Shown here: positions 52,783 to 62,043 of the stretch, piece by piece | Layout: every line of letters begins with the position of its first letter | Position numbering within the stretch: the first letter of the stretch is position 1 | From: Nostoc sp. TCL26-01 | Lineage (GTDB): Bacteria; Cyanobacteriota; Cyanobacteriia; Cyanobacteriales; Nostocaceae | Direction of reading: 5' to 3' | NCBI RefSeq assembly: GCF_013393945.1 | Contig: NZ_CP040297.1 | Coordinates: 4,372,001 to 4,436,000, forward strand | DNA length: 64,000 nt | Notes under the pieces: generated by a model | The model's input: the letters and a program-made list of their open reading frames with translations, nothing else | Database searches by the model: none | Told to the model about the DNA's origin: nothing | Translations under genes and position numbers: made by a program

Positions 52783-53612
52783 AAAAGCTGAGAAAGATAT
52801 GGTTTCTGGCTATGACTGCATTCATAGTTTTTGCATTAGTTGCAAGTAATCAGCTGCATCATTCTCAACTAGTTACTAATACTCAACAATTCCCTGAGTG
52901 TACAATTGCTGACTCTACATCTTGTTATCATTTTTATACTGCACCAATTCAGCCAAATTCGACTATTCCCCAAACTGAACAAGAACGATTTTTATCAGCG
53001 ATCGCTAAAAATTTAACCACAATTCCTCAGCCAGGAACTTACGAATATATTTTACTGCGTGCTTACGGTGCTGCTTTTGTAGATCAAGATCCTACAGTCA
53101 AATTTCCCACTACAGTTCTGTTTAACAATGAACAGGAAACCCAAGGATTTCAAACTACTTTAATCATGGATAAAGTAAATAACACCAATAATTGTTATTT
53201 ACAAAAATCAGCAGCAACAGCTTTAAATAAAGCCCGTTCTTTACAGAATATCCCCTTAAAATCTGGCTATGGTGCTAGTGATTGTACACGCAATTTTGCA
53301 ACAAATTTAAGATTTTGGCAAAAATATGCTAATAGATATACCTTAGATAAGGTCAGGCAAGGAAAAGAAACAGCAATACTGGGAGTAGTCGCGCCTCCTG
53401 GAGCCTCACAACACCTGTGGGGATTAGCAATTGACTTACGAGTTTCTAATTCTCAACAAAGGCAAGCACTCTATGAAAATGGTTGGTTTCAAACGGTAGA
53501 AAATGATGTCCCCCACTGGACTTATCTGGGTGTCAGTGAAGCGAATTTACAAAACTTGGGGTTAAAAAATAAAATTGTCAGAGGCATTACCTATTGGGTG
53601 ACACCAATTTAA
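52779..53612 (+). CDS. D-alanyl-D-alanine carboxypeptidase-like protein (M15 family)
   Basis: The 277-residue protein has an N-terminal membrane anchor or signal (KIWFLAMTAFIVFALVAS). The catalytic part shows LKSGYGASDC, then GASQHLWGLAIDLRVS and VENDVPHWTYLG, which match the zinc ligands and catalytic residues (His, Asp, His) of the VanY/M15 peptidases. It should trim peptidoglycan stem peptides in the periplasm. The TTG start at 52779 overlaps the glycosylase stop; an ATG lies at about 52815 inside the signal segment, so the exact start is uncertain. Confidence 0.75.
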   Translation: MKKLRKIWFLAMTAFIVFALVASNQLHHSQLVTNTQQFPECTIADSTSCYHFYTAPIQPNSTIPQTEQERFLSAIAKNLTTIPQPGTYEYILLRAYGAAFVDQDPTVKFPTTVLFNNEQETQGFQTTLIMDKVNNTNNCYLQKSAATALNKARSLQNIPLKSGYGASDCTRNFATNLRFWQKYANRYTLDKVRQGKETAILGVVAPPGASQHLWGLAIDLRVSNSQQRQALYENGWFQTVENDVPHWTYLGVSEANLQNLGLKNKIVRGITYWVTPI

Positions 53613-53730
53613 CAGTTAACAGTTATCAGTTAACTGTTTTAAACTTTTTCCACATTATCTCAAAAGCAGTAGCAGAGATTACCCAAAAAATTGCAAAATA
53701 AATACAGTTCGTTGTGGTAACTACCTACAA

Positions 53731-55125
53731 ATGCCTACTACACTGGCTGACGTACAAAATTTACTTTCTGACTTCATCACCCGTTACTCATCACGGGTAG
53801 ATTATTTGATGATTCGCTTAGAGGAAGCAGAAGGAACTGATATCTTGTTGCGTGGCGACAAGGTAGAAACCCTCAGCGAAGGTATCTCCATTGGGGGACA
53901 CGTGCGCGCTTGTTATAAGGGTGGTTGGGGGTTGAGTTGCTTTAACCAATTAGCCACAATTAAAGAACGGATTGAAGAAGCCGTTGCCGCCGCCCGCATG
54001 GTTGGTGATGAGGAGACAATACTTGCCCCGATTGATCCCGTACAAGCATTATGCAGTTTACCTTTAACAGGTACAGATCCGCGCCATGTACCTTTATGGC
54101 AAAAAAAACAGTTGTGCGATCGCTATACTGAAGTGTTGAAAAGCATTGACAATCGCATTACTACTACCTCAGTTCGTTACAGCGACAGCGCCCAGAAAGT
54201 GATTATTGCTACCTCCGAAGGGACTCTGATTGAGCAATCTTGGGTAGATATGGAAATGCGCTTTGCCGCTACAGCCAGGGATGGTGAAACTGTACAAACG
54301 GGTAGGGAAACCACAGGTTCTCGTAAAGCCTACGAAGACTTAGTTAATTTAGATACTCAAGTTGAAAGTGCAGCACAAAGAGCTGTTGCAGCCTTATCTT
54401 TACCATCAGTCAAAGGTAATATTTACACAGTCGTCATTGACCCAATTTTAACTGGTTTGTTTGTCCATGAAGCTTTTGGTCATCTTTCCGAGGCTGATAT
54501 GGCTTACGAAAACCCAGATTTACTAGAAGTGATGACTATTGGTAGGCGATTTGGCCCAGAAGAGTTACAAATTTTTGATGGTGCAGCCCCAACTGGACAT
54601 CGAGGTAGCTATCTTTATGATGATGAAGGCACACCAGCTACAACTACTCAACTCATTAAAGATGGTATTTTGGTCGGACGCTTACATTCACGGGAAACCG
54701 CAGGCAAGTTAGAAGAAACACCCACAGGTAATGCGCGTTGTCTGAATTATCACTTCACACCAATTGTCAGGATGACTAATACCTGGATTGCTAGGGGTAC
54801 AACACCAGTAGGCGATTTATTCACGGGTATTAAAGAAGGAGTTTACGCTCGTAATTGGTTAGGTGGCATGACAAATGGAGAAATGTTTACCTTTAGTGCT
54901 GGGGAAGCCTGGATGATTAGAAACGGCAAAATTGCCGAACCTGTAAAAGATGTGACGCTTTCGGGGAATGTGTTTCAAACTCTTGCAGATATCGAAGCCA
55001 TTGGGAATGATTTTTATTGGGATGAATCCGGTGGCTGTGGGAAAGGTGGACAAAATGGTCTACCTGTAGGTTGTGGTGGCCCCAGTCTGCGAATTCGGGA
55101 TGTGGTTGTTGGAGGAGAGATATAG
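53731..55125 (+). CDS. tldD: TldD/PmbA-family metalloprotease
   Basis: The 464-residue protein belongs to the TldD family. It has the zinc motif HEAFGH at about residues 249-254, followed by LSEADMAYEN, and later GTPATTTQLIKDGILVGRLH and the C-terminal GGCGKGGQNGLPVGCGGPSL. In bacteria TldD works with TldE/PmbA to clip peptides, for example in modified-peptide maturation and antitoxin turnover. TldE is not adjacent. It starts at ATG 53731 with normal family length. Confidence 0.92.
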   Translation: MPTTLADVQNLLSDFITRYSSRVDYLMIRLEEAEGTDILLRGDKVETLSEGISIGGHVRACYKGGWGLSCFNQLATIKERIEEAVAAARMVGDEETILAPIDPVQALCSLPLTGTDPRHVPLWQKKQLCDRYTEVLKSIDNRITTTSVRYSDSAQKVIIATSEGTLIEQSWVDMEMRFAATARDGETVQTGRETTGSRKAYEDLVNLDTQVESAAQRAVAALSLPSVKGNIYTVVIDPILTGLFVHEAFGHLSEADMAYENPDLLEVMTIGRRFGPEELQIFDGAAPTGHRGSYLYDDEGTPATTTQLIKDGILVGRLHSRETAGKLEETPTGNARCLNYHFTPIVRMTNTWIARGTTPVGDLFTGIKEGVYARNWLGGMTNGEMFTFSAGEAWMIRNGKIAEPVKDVTLSGNVFQTLADIEAIGNDFYWDESGGCGKGGQNGLPVGCGGPSLRIRDVVVGGEI

Positions 55126-55426
55126 GTCAAGTCGCTTCTCTACGAGACGCTACGCGAACGCTCCAATTCAAAATTCAAAATGACGCGACGCTCCTGCGTC
55201 GCTAACGCTGCGCTATCGCGGACTCGCTAACGCTGCGCTAACAAAATTCAAAATTAAAGACAATTCAGTTATCAGTTAACGCTGATTCAATTATCTTGAC
55301 TGATAACTGTTCACTGTTAAAGTGGGGGACTTAAACCCAATTATCTTGACTGATAACTGTTCACTGTTAAAAAGGGATAAGCGATCGCCTATCCCACAAT
55401 TCTACATTTGAGTTTTCAACCTGAAT
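55126..55426. repeat. Repeat-rich spacer between tldD and ahcY
   Basis: The spacer carries GAGACGCTACGCGAACGC-type palindromic elements (55140-55240) and a 34-bp direct repeat at 55288-55321 and 55338-55371 with a 50-bp period. No gene is present. Confidence 0.85.
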
Positions 55427-56704
55427 TTAGGTTCCACTAGTCCAGGAATTGATGTACTCAATTTGGTCTGGTGTCAAACTATCAATGGTGATACCCAATG
55501 CTTGTAACTTTAAGCGAGCGATTTCTTGATCAACTTCCGTGGGAACTGAATGTAAACCAGCCGCTAATTTACCTTTGTTCTTGACTAGGTATTCCACAGC
55601 TAAAGCCTGATTGGCGAAGCTCATATCCATCACCGCACTAGGGTGTCCTTCCGCCGCAGCGAGGTTAATTAAGCGTCCTTCACCCAACACAATCACGGAT
55701 TTACCGTTGTTGAGTTTATATTCTTCAGTGAAGGGGCGTACTTGCTTGACTTCTTTAGCTTGACTAGCCAAGTATTTCAGGTCAAGTTCAATATCAAAGT
55801 GACCAGAGTTACAAACGATCGCACCATCTTTCATGGTATCAAAATGTTCACCACGAATGACGTGCTTGTTACCAGTCACAGTCACGAACAAATCACCTTG
55901 AGATGCAGCTTCCGCCATTGGTAGGACACGGAAGCCATCCATCACCGCTTCAATCGCTTTGATGTGGTCAATTTCGGTGACAATTACATTAGCACCCATC
56001 CCACGGGCGCGCAAAGCTGTACCTTTACCACACCAGCCGTAACCGACAACAACCACAGTTTTACCAGCAAGGAGAATATTTGTCGCCCGGATAATCCCGT
56101 CGAGAGTTGATTGTCCTGTACCGTAGCGGTTATCAAAGAAGTGCTTGGTGTCAGCATCATTCACATTGATGGCGGGGAAAGTGAGAACGCCATCTCTAAA
56201 CATAGCCTTGAGTCGGACAATTCCCGTTGTGGTTTCTTCCGTAGTCCCAATTAAATCCGCAATCTGATTTTGACGTTCTTGAATCAGCGTTGCCACCACG
56301 TCGCTACCATCATCAATGATAATGTTGGGGCGATGATCTAGCGCAATTTGCACGTGACGATTGTAGGTTTCGTTATCTTCACCTTTTTGGGCAAACACCG
56401 GAATTTCATGATCAAGGACGAGACTAGCTGCTACGTCATCTTGAGTTGATAAAGGATTACTCGCAATTAACAGCGCGTCTGCACCACCAGCTTTCAGAGC
56501 GATCGCTAAGTGTGCTGTTTCTGTCGTCACGTGGGCGCAAGCTACAAGGCGAAGCCCCGCAAAGGGTTTTTCTTGGGCAAAGCGATCGCGGATTTGCCGT
56601 AATACTGGCATTTCCCGTCCAGCCCATTCAATGCGCTGTCTTCCCAAGGGAGCGAGGGCGAGGTCTTTAACCTCGTGCTTTAATCGGGGAGAAGTTGCGG
56701 TCAT
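55427..56704 (-). CDS. ahcY: S-adenosyl-L-homocysteine hydrolase
   Basis: The 425-residue enzyme splits S-adenosylhomocysteine to adenosine and homocysteine, and so keeps methylation going. It contains GGADALLIASNPLSTQDDVAA, FFDNRYGTGQSTLDGI, the NAD site VVVGYGWCGKGTALRARGMG and VCNSGHFDIELDL. I choose ATG 56704 (GAGGAA 7 bp upstream) over the upstream 56752 start, since this matches the normal N-terminus. The gene has its own spacer with many repeats upstream. Confidence 0.95.
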   Translation of the reverse strand: MTATSPRLKHEVKDLALAPLGRQRIEWAGREMPVLRQIRDRFAQEKPFAGLRLVACAHVTTETAHLAIALKAGGADALLIASNPLSTQDDVAASLVLDHEIPVFAQKGEDNETYNRHVQIALDHRPNIIIDDGSDVVATLIQERQNQIADLIGTTEETTTGIVRLKAMFRDGVLTFPAINVNDADTKHFFDNRYGTGQSTLDGIIRATNILLAGKTVVVVGYGWCGKGTALRARGMGANVIVTEIDHIKAIEAVMDGFRVLPMAEAASQGDLFVTVTGNKHVIRGEHFDTMKDGAIVCNSGHFDIELDLKYLASQAKEVKQVRPFTEEYKLNNGKSVIVLGEGRLINLAAAEGHPSAVMDMSFANQALAVEYLVKNKGKLAAGLHSVPTEVDQEIARLKLQALGITIDSLTPDQIEYINSWTSGT

Positions 56705-57143
56705 GAAAAATTCCTCAAAAAATTCACAAAAGTTACGTAAATGCTTACGCACTCTACTAGATTATTCCATCACTAGCGATTTTGGGGGCTAATTAACCAA
56801 GAGCTAGTAAATAGTTCTCTAAACTAACGTCACGTAGCTTTAGCATAATATCAACCCTATCCCCAGCTTTTTTCTTTTAACTTAATTTTTGGTACAAGTA
56901 TTACCAATGATGTCATCTATCTTGAGTGGTGAGTGGGGAGTGAGGGAGTGAGGGAGTGATGAGTGCTGAGTGCTGAGTGATGAGTGGGGAGTGAGGGAGT
57001 GAGGGAGTGATGAGTGGGGAGGGATGGAGAGAAAAACTCAACCTTAGATAGGTACAATTACTGATGTTGATCATGGAAGATAACCTCGTTTGTCAATCCT
57101 AATTACGAATTACGAATTACGAATTATTTAAGGAGGTGTTGGA
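56705..57143. repeat. Spacer with GAGTGAGG and AATTACGA repeats
   Basis: Between the divergent ahcY and MscS genes, GTGAGGGAGT-type repeats run from 56930 to 57026 and AATTACGA units from 57101 to 57126. The ahcY promoter should lie within 56710-56900. Confidence 0.85.
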
Positions 57144-58754
57144 GTGTATTTGCGATTTTTGGCGATGATGGGTTCAATGGCGATAACTGTTGTTTCCCTA
57201 ACCAAAGCCACAGCTCAGATGCCGTTTTTACCACAGCTACAAGTTCCCAGTAGTATCAGTAACGAATCAGATAACAGGATTATATCGGGCTGGGTTTATT
57301 TGGATGGTCGCCGTTTATTTCAGATCGGAGCTACGAAAACTAATCTTCCACAACGGATACAAAATATTGAGCAGAATTTGCACGAAATTACCCAAAATTA
57401 TGTCCGATCATCTGCACAACAAGCCCAGGTACGAGTCCGTACACTCAATGGATTGCCGGTAATTTACGTCAACGATCGCTACTTAATGACTATCACCCCC
57501 CAAGATGCTAGCTTGGGGCAAGGCGATGGGTTTACCCTAGCCAATAGCATCACCGAGTCGTTGCAACAGGACTTACAAAGAGCCAAAAGAGAGCGACAAA
57601 CGCAATTTCTCATCGATCAGAGTAAAATTGCCGGAGCGATCGCCCTAGCAATGATTCTTACCAGTTGGGGTGTAACTCGTTGGCAACGTCGTGTCATCAA
57701 GCACTCTACACAATCTGATCCGGAAACCCCACCAGTAGCAAAACAGATTACCACGCAACTGAATCAACAACAGCACCGACATCTCCAAGAAGTTAAAAGA
57801 CGGCTATTTCAACTCACCCAAGCTGTAATTTGGGGCGGGGGAAATTTCATCATTTTGGGTTTATTTCCTTACACACGGGGGCTACAAGTAGCAATTCTCA
57901 CCGCCGCCCAAGTTCCCTTACGGTTAGCAGTAGTTGCCGTGGGGACTTATGTCGCTATTCGCTTTAGTTATGCACTCATCGATCGCTTTACCACCACCCT
58001 AATCAGCAGTGGTGCTTTACTCACCCCAGAAGCTTCAGAACGTCTACAGCTAAGAGTTTCGACATTTTCGGGCGTGACTAAAAGTATTGCCACGAGCGCC
58101 TGTGTAGGTGTTGGTATATTATTTGCGCTGATCTCCTTGGGTGTAGATATTGTGCCTTTATTAGCCGGTGCTAGTTTAGTCGGTGTGGCTGTATCGCTGG
58201 CTTCGCAAAACTTAATTAAAGATGCCATCAATGGCTTTTTGATCATCTTAGAAGACCAATATGCTTTGGGTGATGTGATTGCTGTGGGTAACGTTGGCGG
58301 TTTAGTCGAAAATCTCAACTTGCGGATGACTCAAGTCAGAGATTCTGAAGGACGGTTAATCACCATTCCCAACAGCGAAATTAAAATAGTTGCCAATCTT
58401 TCGAGTCGTTGGTCTAGAGCCGATTTAACTATACCAGTAGACTATCAAGCCGATATTAGTAAAGCTTTGCAGTTAATTAAAGATGTAGCTGTCCAGATGG
58501 ATCATGATCCCTTATGGCAATGGCAAATCATCGAAACACCCCAGGTTTTAGGCATCGAAAACTTTGGCGATCGTGGTTTAATTATCCGTGTCTGGATTAA
58601 AACCCAACCTCTCAAGCAATGGGACGTAGCACGAGAATACCGCCTCCGTCTAAAAATCGCCTTCGACCAAGCAGGTATCGGCATCCCCGTACCCCAGCAA
58701 GCCATCTGGGTCAACGAAAATCATTTGTTACACCATGAAGACAATGGTAAATAG
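57144..58754 (+). CDS. MscS-family mechanosensitive channel
   Basis: The 536-residue protein starts at GTG 57144 with AAGGAGG 7 bp upstream. It has a signal peptide (to about TAQM), a periplasmic domain with coiled coil, a first helix (GAIALAMILTSWGVTRW), more helices (about 230-310), and the MscS pore and beta domain: GASLVGVAVSLASQNLIKDA, then INGFLIILEDQYALGD and TIPNSEIKIVANLS. Such channels open under membrane tension and release solutes on osmotic downshift. The long N-terminal region is typical of cyanobacterial members. The two ends of the gene carry heptamer repeats. Confidence 0.88.
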   Translation: MYLRFLAMMGSMAITVVSLTKATAQMPFLPQLQVPSSISNESDNRIISGWVYLDGRRLFQIGATKTNLPQRIQNIEQNLHEITQNYVRSSAQQAQVRVRTLNGLPVIYVNDRYLMTITPQDASLGQGDGFTLANSITESLQQDLQRAKRERQTQFLIDQSKIAGAIALAMILTSWGVTRWQRRVIKHSTQSDPETPPVAKQITTQLNQQQHRHLQEVKRRLFQLTQAVIWGGGNFIILGLFPYTRGLQVAILTAAQVPLRLAVVAVGTYVAIRFSYALIDRFTTTLISSGALLTPEASERLQLRVSTFSGVTKSIATSACVGVGILFALISLGVDIVPLLAGASLVGVAVSLASQNLIKDAINGFLIILEDQYALGDVIAVGNVGGLVENLNLRMTQVRDSEGRLITIPNSEIKIVANLSSRWSRADLTIPVDYQADISKALQLIKDVAVQMDHDPLWQWQIIETPQVLGIENFGDRGLIIRVWIKTQPLKQWDVAREYRLRLKIAFDQAGIGIPVPQQAIWVNENHLLHHEDNGK

Positions 58755-58802
58755 AGGTTAGAGGTTACAGGTTACAGGTTACAGGCTACAGGTTACAGGT
58801 TA
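58755..58802. repeat. Heptamer tandem repeat (GGTTACA)n
   Basis: Six units of GGTTACA with one GGCTACA variant directly follow the MscS stop. Confidence 0.9.
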
Positions 58803-58820
58803 GTACTGTTTACTATTTAC

Positions 58821-59735
58821 TCAGCACTCCCTCACTCCCTCACTCCTGTTCTTCAACAAATATTGTCGCCATTTTTCCTGCTGGCGCAATCTTTTATCCT
58901 CAGTCAGAGTGTCAAAACAGTGGGGACAAGAAATACCTTCCTCATATTTAGCTGATAACTTATCTTCCTCCAGCAGGGGATGTCCACAACAGAAACATAA
59001 ATTGTGGCTTCCCATTTCCAAACCATGATTCACCGCTACTCGTTCATCGAAAACAAAACATTCTCCTTCCCATAAGCTTTCTTCTGCTGGGACTTCTTCT
59101 AAATATTTGAGGATACCGCCCTTGAGGTGATAAACTTCCGCAAAACCTTGAGATAGCATGAAGGATGAAGCTTTTTCGCAACGAATCCCACCAGTACAAA
59201 ACATCGCTACTTTTTTATGCTGACTGGGGTCGAGATTATTGCGTACATATTCGGGAAATTCTCGAAAAGAATCCGTGTGGGGATTTTGTGCGCCTTTGAA
59301 AGTACCGATATGTACCTCATAGTCATTACGAGTATCAATTACGGTAACTTCTGGGTCAGTAATTAAATCATTCCATTCTTGTGGGCTGACATAGATACCA
59401 ACCTGTTGATTGGGGTTAACTTCCGGCAAACCCAAAGTGACAATTTCTTTTTTTAACCGCACCTTCATCCGTTCAAATGGTGGGTTGTCAGCAGTTGATT
59501 CTTTATGTTCTAAGTCTGCTAACCGGGGATCAGCACGGAGATAAGCCAGCACCGAGTCAATTGCTGGACGCGAACCTGCGATCGTTCCGTTGATCCCTTC
59601 TGAAGCTAATAGAATCGTTCCCTTAATATCTTTTTCTAGACAATATGACAACAACGGCTCTTGTTGGAGTTCAAAATCCAACAAACTTACAAATTTATAG
59701 AATGTGGCAACGATTTGAGTATTTTCTTGGTGCAT
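58821..59735 (-). CDS. trhO: tRNA uridine hydroxylase TrhO (rhodanese UPF0176)
   Basis: The 304-residue protein shows ASEGINGTIAGSRPAIDSVL near the N-terminus, the rhodanese part TVIDTRNDYEVHIGTFKGA, and the active-site Cys in MFCTGGIRCEKASSF. A C-terminal zinc-finger-like region has CFCCGHPL and CPHCFDTL. TrhO makes 5-hydroxyuridine at position 34 of some tRNAs using oxygen. The length fits. It is divergent from tRNA-Ala. Confidence 0.9.
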   Translation of the reverse strand: MHQENTQIVATFYKFVSLLDFELQQEPLLSYCLEKDIKGTILLASEGINGTIAGSRPAIDSVLAYLRADPRLADLEHKESTADNPPFERMKVRLKKEIVTLGLPEVNPNQQVGIYVSPQEWNDLITDPEVTVIDTRNDYEVHIGTFKGAQNPHTDSFREFPEYVRNNLDPSQHKKVAMFCTGGIRCEKASSFMLSQGFAEVYHLKGGILKYLEEVPAEESLWEGECFVFDERVAVNHGLEMGSHNLCFCCGHPLLEEDKLSAKYEEGISCPHCFDTLTEDKRLRQQEKWRQYLLKNRSEGVREC

Positions 59736-59794
59736 CCCTTTGTCAAAAGCAGAATTTTCAGTTAATATGATGAGACTACTAACTTTAATTTTAT

Positions 59795-59867
59795 GGGGGT
59801 TTAGCTCAGTTGGTAGAGCGCCTGCTTTGCAAGCAGGATGTCAGCGGTTCGAGTCCGCTAACCTCCA
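59795..59867 (+). tRNA. tRNA-Ala (TGC)
   Basis: A 73-nt cloverleaf begins GGGGGTTTAGCTCAGTTGG and ends AACCTCCA. The acceptor stem pairs fully with one G-U. The anticodon loop CTTTGCAAG carries TGC for alanine. The CCA is not encoded. Confidence 0.96.
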
Positions 59868-60781
59868 TTAGTAATTCATACCTAATGAGATTCATGTTGC
59901 GTAGAGCGCAGCGCCACCCAACACGGATCTCAAAACCCACTATAGCCGTTTCCCACGTTGTGCAGACTGGCGTTCAAAATCAAGTTTTTTTGGACTATTG
60001 ACCCTTACGGGTGACGCTCCTTCTCCCAAGGGGAGACGCTACGCGAACGTCGCTAACGCTTCGCTAACGATAGTTGCTTTCCGACGCAAGGCGACACGCC
60101 ACTCCCTCAAGTCAAGCCACTGCGTTGCGGGGGTTACCCCCGTTGTAGCAAGTGGCGCGGGAAACCCGCCCACGGGGGTGGCTCAGGAACGCACTATCTC
60201 ACTATTGACTATTGACAAAAAAGCCAGAAAATTTGGTAACACTGCGTAAGTCCTATAAGAGATGGATTTATCAGTCAGCAAGAGACGTATTTATCATAAA
60301 AATATATTTTAAAATAATTTCTTTATATTAACTTAACTTATAAATTAACAATTAGTAACTTTACGGGTATAGATCCGGAATTAGTTTTGGGAACACTTAA
60401 GTACGAGGATGGGTTAGGCCGCTAGTACGGAAATTAGTAAGCCTTTAACTTGTCTCTGTTGGCTTTTTGGATTTAACTATCCGGATTTTTTAGCGAATAA
60501 CTGTAGAGAAAAATAGGGTTAAGTAAACGGGCAAATTTTTGTGAAAACAATGTTTTATACATATAAAAATTTTATATGCACTTAATTTGTAAGCTCTTAA
60601 AACCTATTTCTGACATCTCTCATGGCTTAATGTTTCCGACAGAGACATTGCTAAGAATCTTAGCATTACTTAGCAAAACCCAGCAAGAAACAATAAATCA
60701 GCATCTGTTCTAGCAAAGTTCAGACGCAATTCATAGAGAAAATACCCAAACTAGGTAAGAGAATAACCAGAGTGCAAATAA
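59868..60781. other. Repeat-rich and AT-rich intergenic region
   Basis: From 59890 to 60240 it is packed with dispersed repeats (GCGTAGAGCGCAGCGCC, GAGACGCTACGCGAACGTCG, GGGGGTTACCCCCG). At 60236-60255 a GGTAACACTGCGTAAGTCCT end matches, inverted, the MITE at 61872. From 60260 it is AT-rich; a hairpin AGAATCTTAGCATTACTTAGC is near 60654. No coding region is convincing. Confidence 0.5.
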
Positions 60782-60934
60782 ATGAAAAAAAATTTACCAG
60801 TATTTATTGGTTCAATCAAAGTCTTCCTAGAGCCTAATCAACTAGATGCTCCACTAGAAGACAGGTTAGACCAGATTTTAGACCAATCTAATGTTTTGAG
60901 AAATCAGGTATTAAAAAATCTTGCAGCTTGCTAG
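60782..60934 (+). CDS. Possible short protein (50 aa)
   Basis: The frame starts MKKNLPVFIGSIKVFLEPNQ and contains LEDRLDQILDQSNVLRNQV. It has an amphipathic acidic helix and a hydrophobic start. No clear Shine-Dalgarno precedes the ATG. I do not recognise the sequence; it is reported because it is the only composed frame in a 1.5-kb gap. Confidence 0.35.
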   Translation: MKKNLPVFIGSIKVFLEPNQLDAPLEDRLDQILDQSNVLRNQVLKNLAAC

Positions 60935-61355
60935 ATATCACTTGCACAAACCTTCTAAAAGATACCTTGAGTGTAGTGATCATCTATCTACAGCAAGATT
61001 AATTGTGAAAACGATAAATGGCAAATGTAACTAAATGTTCTATTGAAGAGTAATTCATCGACTTTAAGATTATGAAGACAATTATGTTAGTAAATTTTTG
61101 TGATGAACGCGGTAGTGGTAGATAGGACGAGTGTCAAATTCTTCCTCGACTATCGGTAAAATTTTTATCATCATCAAGTAGAGCTTGATTGGGTATAACG
61201 CTAGTAGTGCTGATAAATTTAGGAACAGACTAATGTACTTTGGGTTGAATTTTTTATTATTGCTACTAGCGCCACAAAGGTACTTTACTGAAATAGCAAA
61301 CCTAATACTACTGAAGTACTGGAGAGCGTTTTTACCCAATTTTCAGCCAAGCCAT
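60935..61355. other. Intergenic region, possible transposase scrap
   Basis: A minus-strand frame near 61082-61180 reads IVEEEFDTRPIYHYRV, which resembles the C-terminal end of some transposases (LDTRPIYH), but nothing else supports it. The rest shows no gene. Confidence 0.3.
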
Positions 61356-61811
61356 TTAGATATTAGTAGTGAATTCACTGATATTACAATTGAATGGCGT
61401 AATTTCAGCTTGACGAGTACCATCATCACCGTAGTTTAAACCTACGTGAATATAACTACTGGGTTTATAAGGCATTCGTTCTGCCCATTCAATCGCTACA
61501 ATACCTGGGTTCACTTCAACACCTTCCCAGTAAATTTCTAAGTTTAAAGCTAAAACTTCCTGTGCATCTAAGCGATATAAATCAAGGTGATAAAGAGGAA
61601 TACGTCCTTCGATATATTCATTAATTAAAGTAAAAGTAGGGCTGACAATCGATTCAGTAATGCCTAAACCTTTACCCAAGCCTTGAACTAGTGTAGTTTT
61701 ACCAGCCCCCAAATCACCTTCTAGCAAAACTACACTACCGGCACTCAAAGTTTGCCCAAGCATGAAACCTAACTTTAGCGTCGCTGCTGTATCAGCCAGA
61801 AGAATTTTCAT
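61356..61811 (-). CDS. tsaE: tRNA threonylcarbamoyladenosine ATPase TsaE
   Basis: The 151-residue ATPase has Walker A LLEGDLGAGKTTLVQGLGKG, the switch VSPTFTLINEY, LYHLDLYRLD and AIEWAERMP. TsaE acts with TsaB and TsaD in t6A modification of tRNAs that read ANN codons. The length is normal. It stands alone between repeat spacers. Confidence 0.93.
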   Translation of the reverse strand: MKILLADTAATLKLGFMLGQTLSAGSVVLLEGDLGAGKTTLVQGLGKGLGITESIVSPTFTLINEYIEGRIPLYHLDLYRLDAQEVLALNLEIYWEGVEVNPGIVAIEWAERMPYKPSSYIHVGLNYGDDGTRQAEITPFNCNISEFTTNI

Positions 61812-61871
61812 AATTTACTGTCTTAAAGAGAGAGGCTAGAGTCTAGAGGCTAGAGAAGACAAAAACAATTC

Positions 61872-62012
61872 AGGACTTACGCAGTGTCACCGATTTCCCG
61901 CACTTTTTGTCAATGGTCAATAGTCAATAGTCCAAAAAAACTTAATTTTGACCATTGACTATGGACTATTGATCACCCTAGTAAGGGTTTTTATCTTCGG
62001 TGCGTAAGTTCT
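61872..62012. mobile_element. MITE-like element with AGGACTTACGCA ends
   Basis: AGGACTTACGCA (61872-61883) and its near complement TGCGTAAGTTCT (62001-62012) bound 141 bp. An internal hairpin pairs GGTCAATAGTCAATAGTCC with GGACTATTGA-type sequence. The flanks share ACAATT (61865-61870 and 62013-62018). A lone end with the same AGGACTTACGCAGTGT sequence lies at 60236-60255. Confidence 0.6.
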
Positions 62013-62043
62013 ACAATTGACCAATGACCAATGATCAAACAAC

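Noticed and set aside
59810..60249. Two open frames overlapping tRNA-Ala and the repeat region
   Set aside because: One starts within the tRNA gene and the other is made of palindromic spacer repeats; neither has a ribosome site or a recognisable protein.
61082..61339. Minus-strand frame of 85 residues with IVEEEFDTRPIYHYRV
   Set aside because: A transposase-like tail is possible, but the rest of the frame is not similar to anything I know, so it is only mentioned as a possible scrap.
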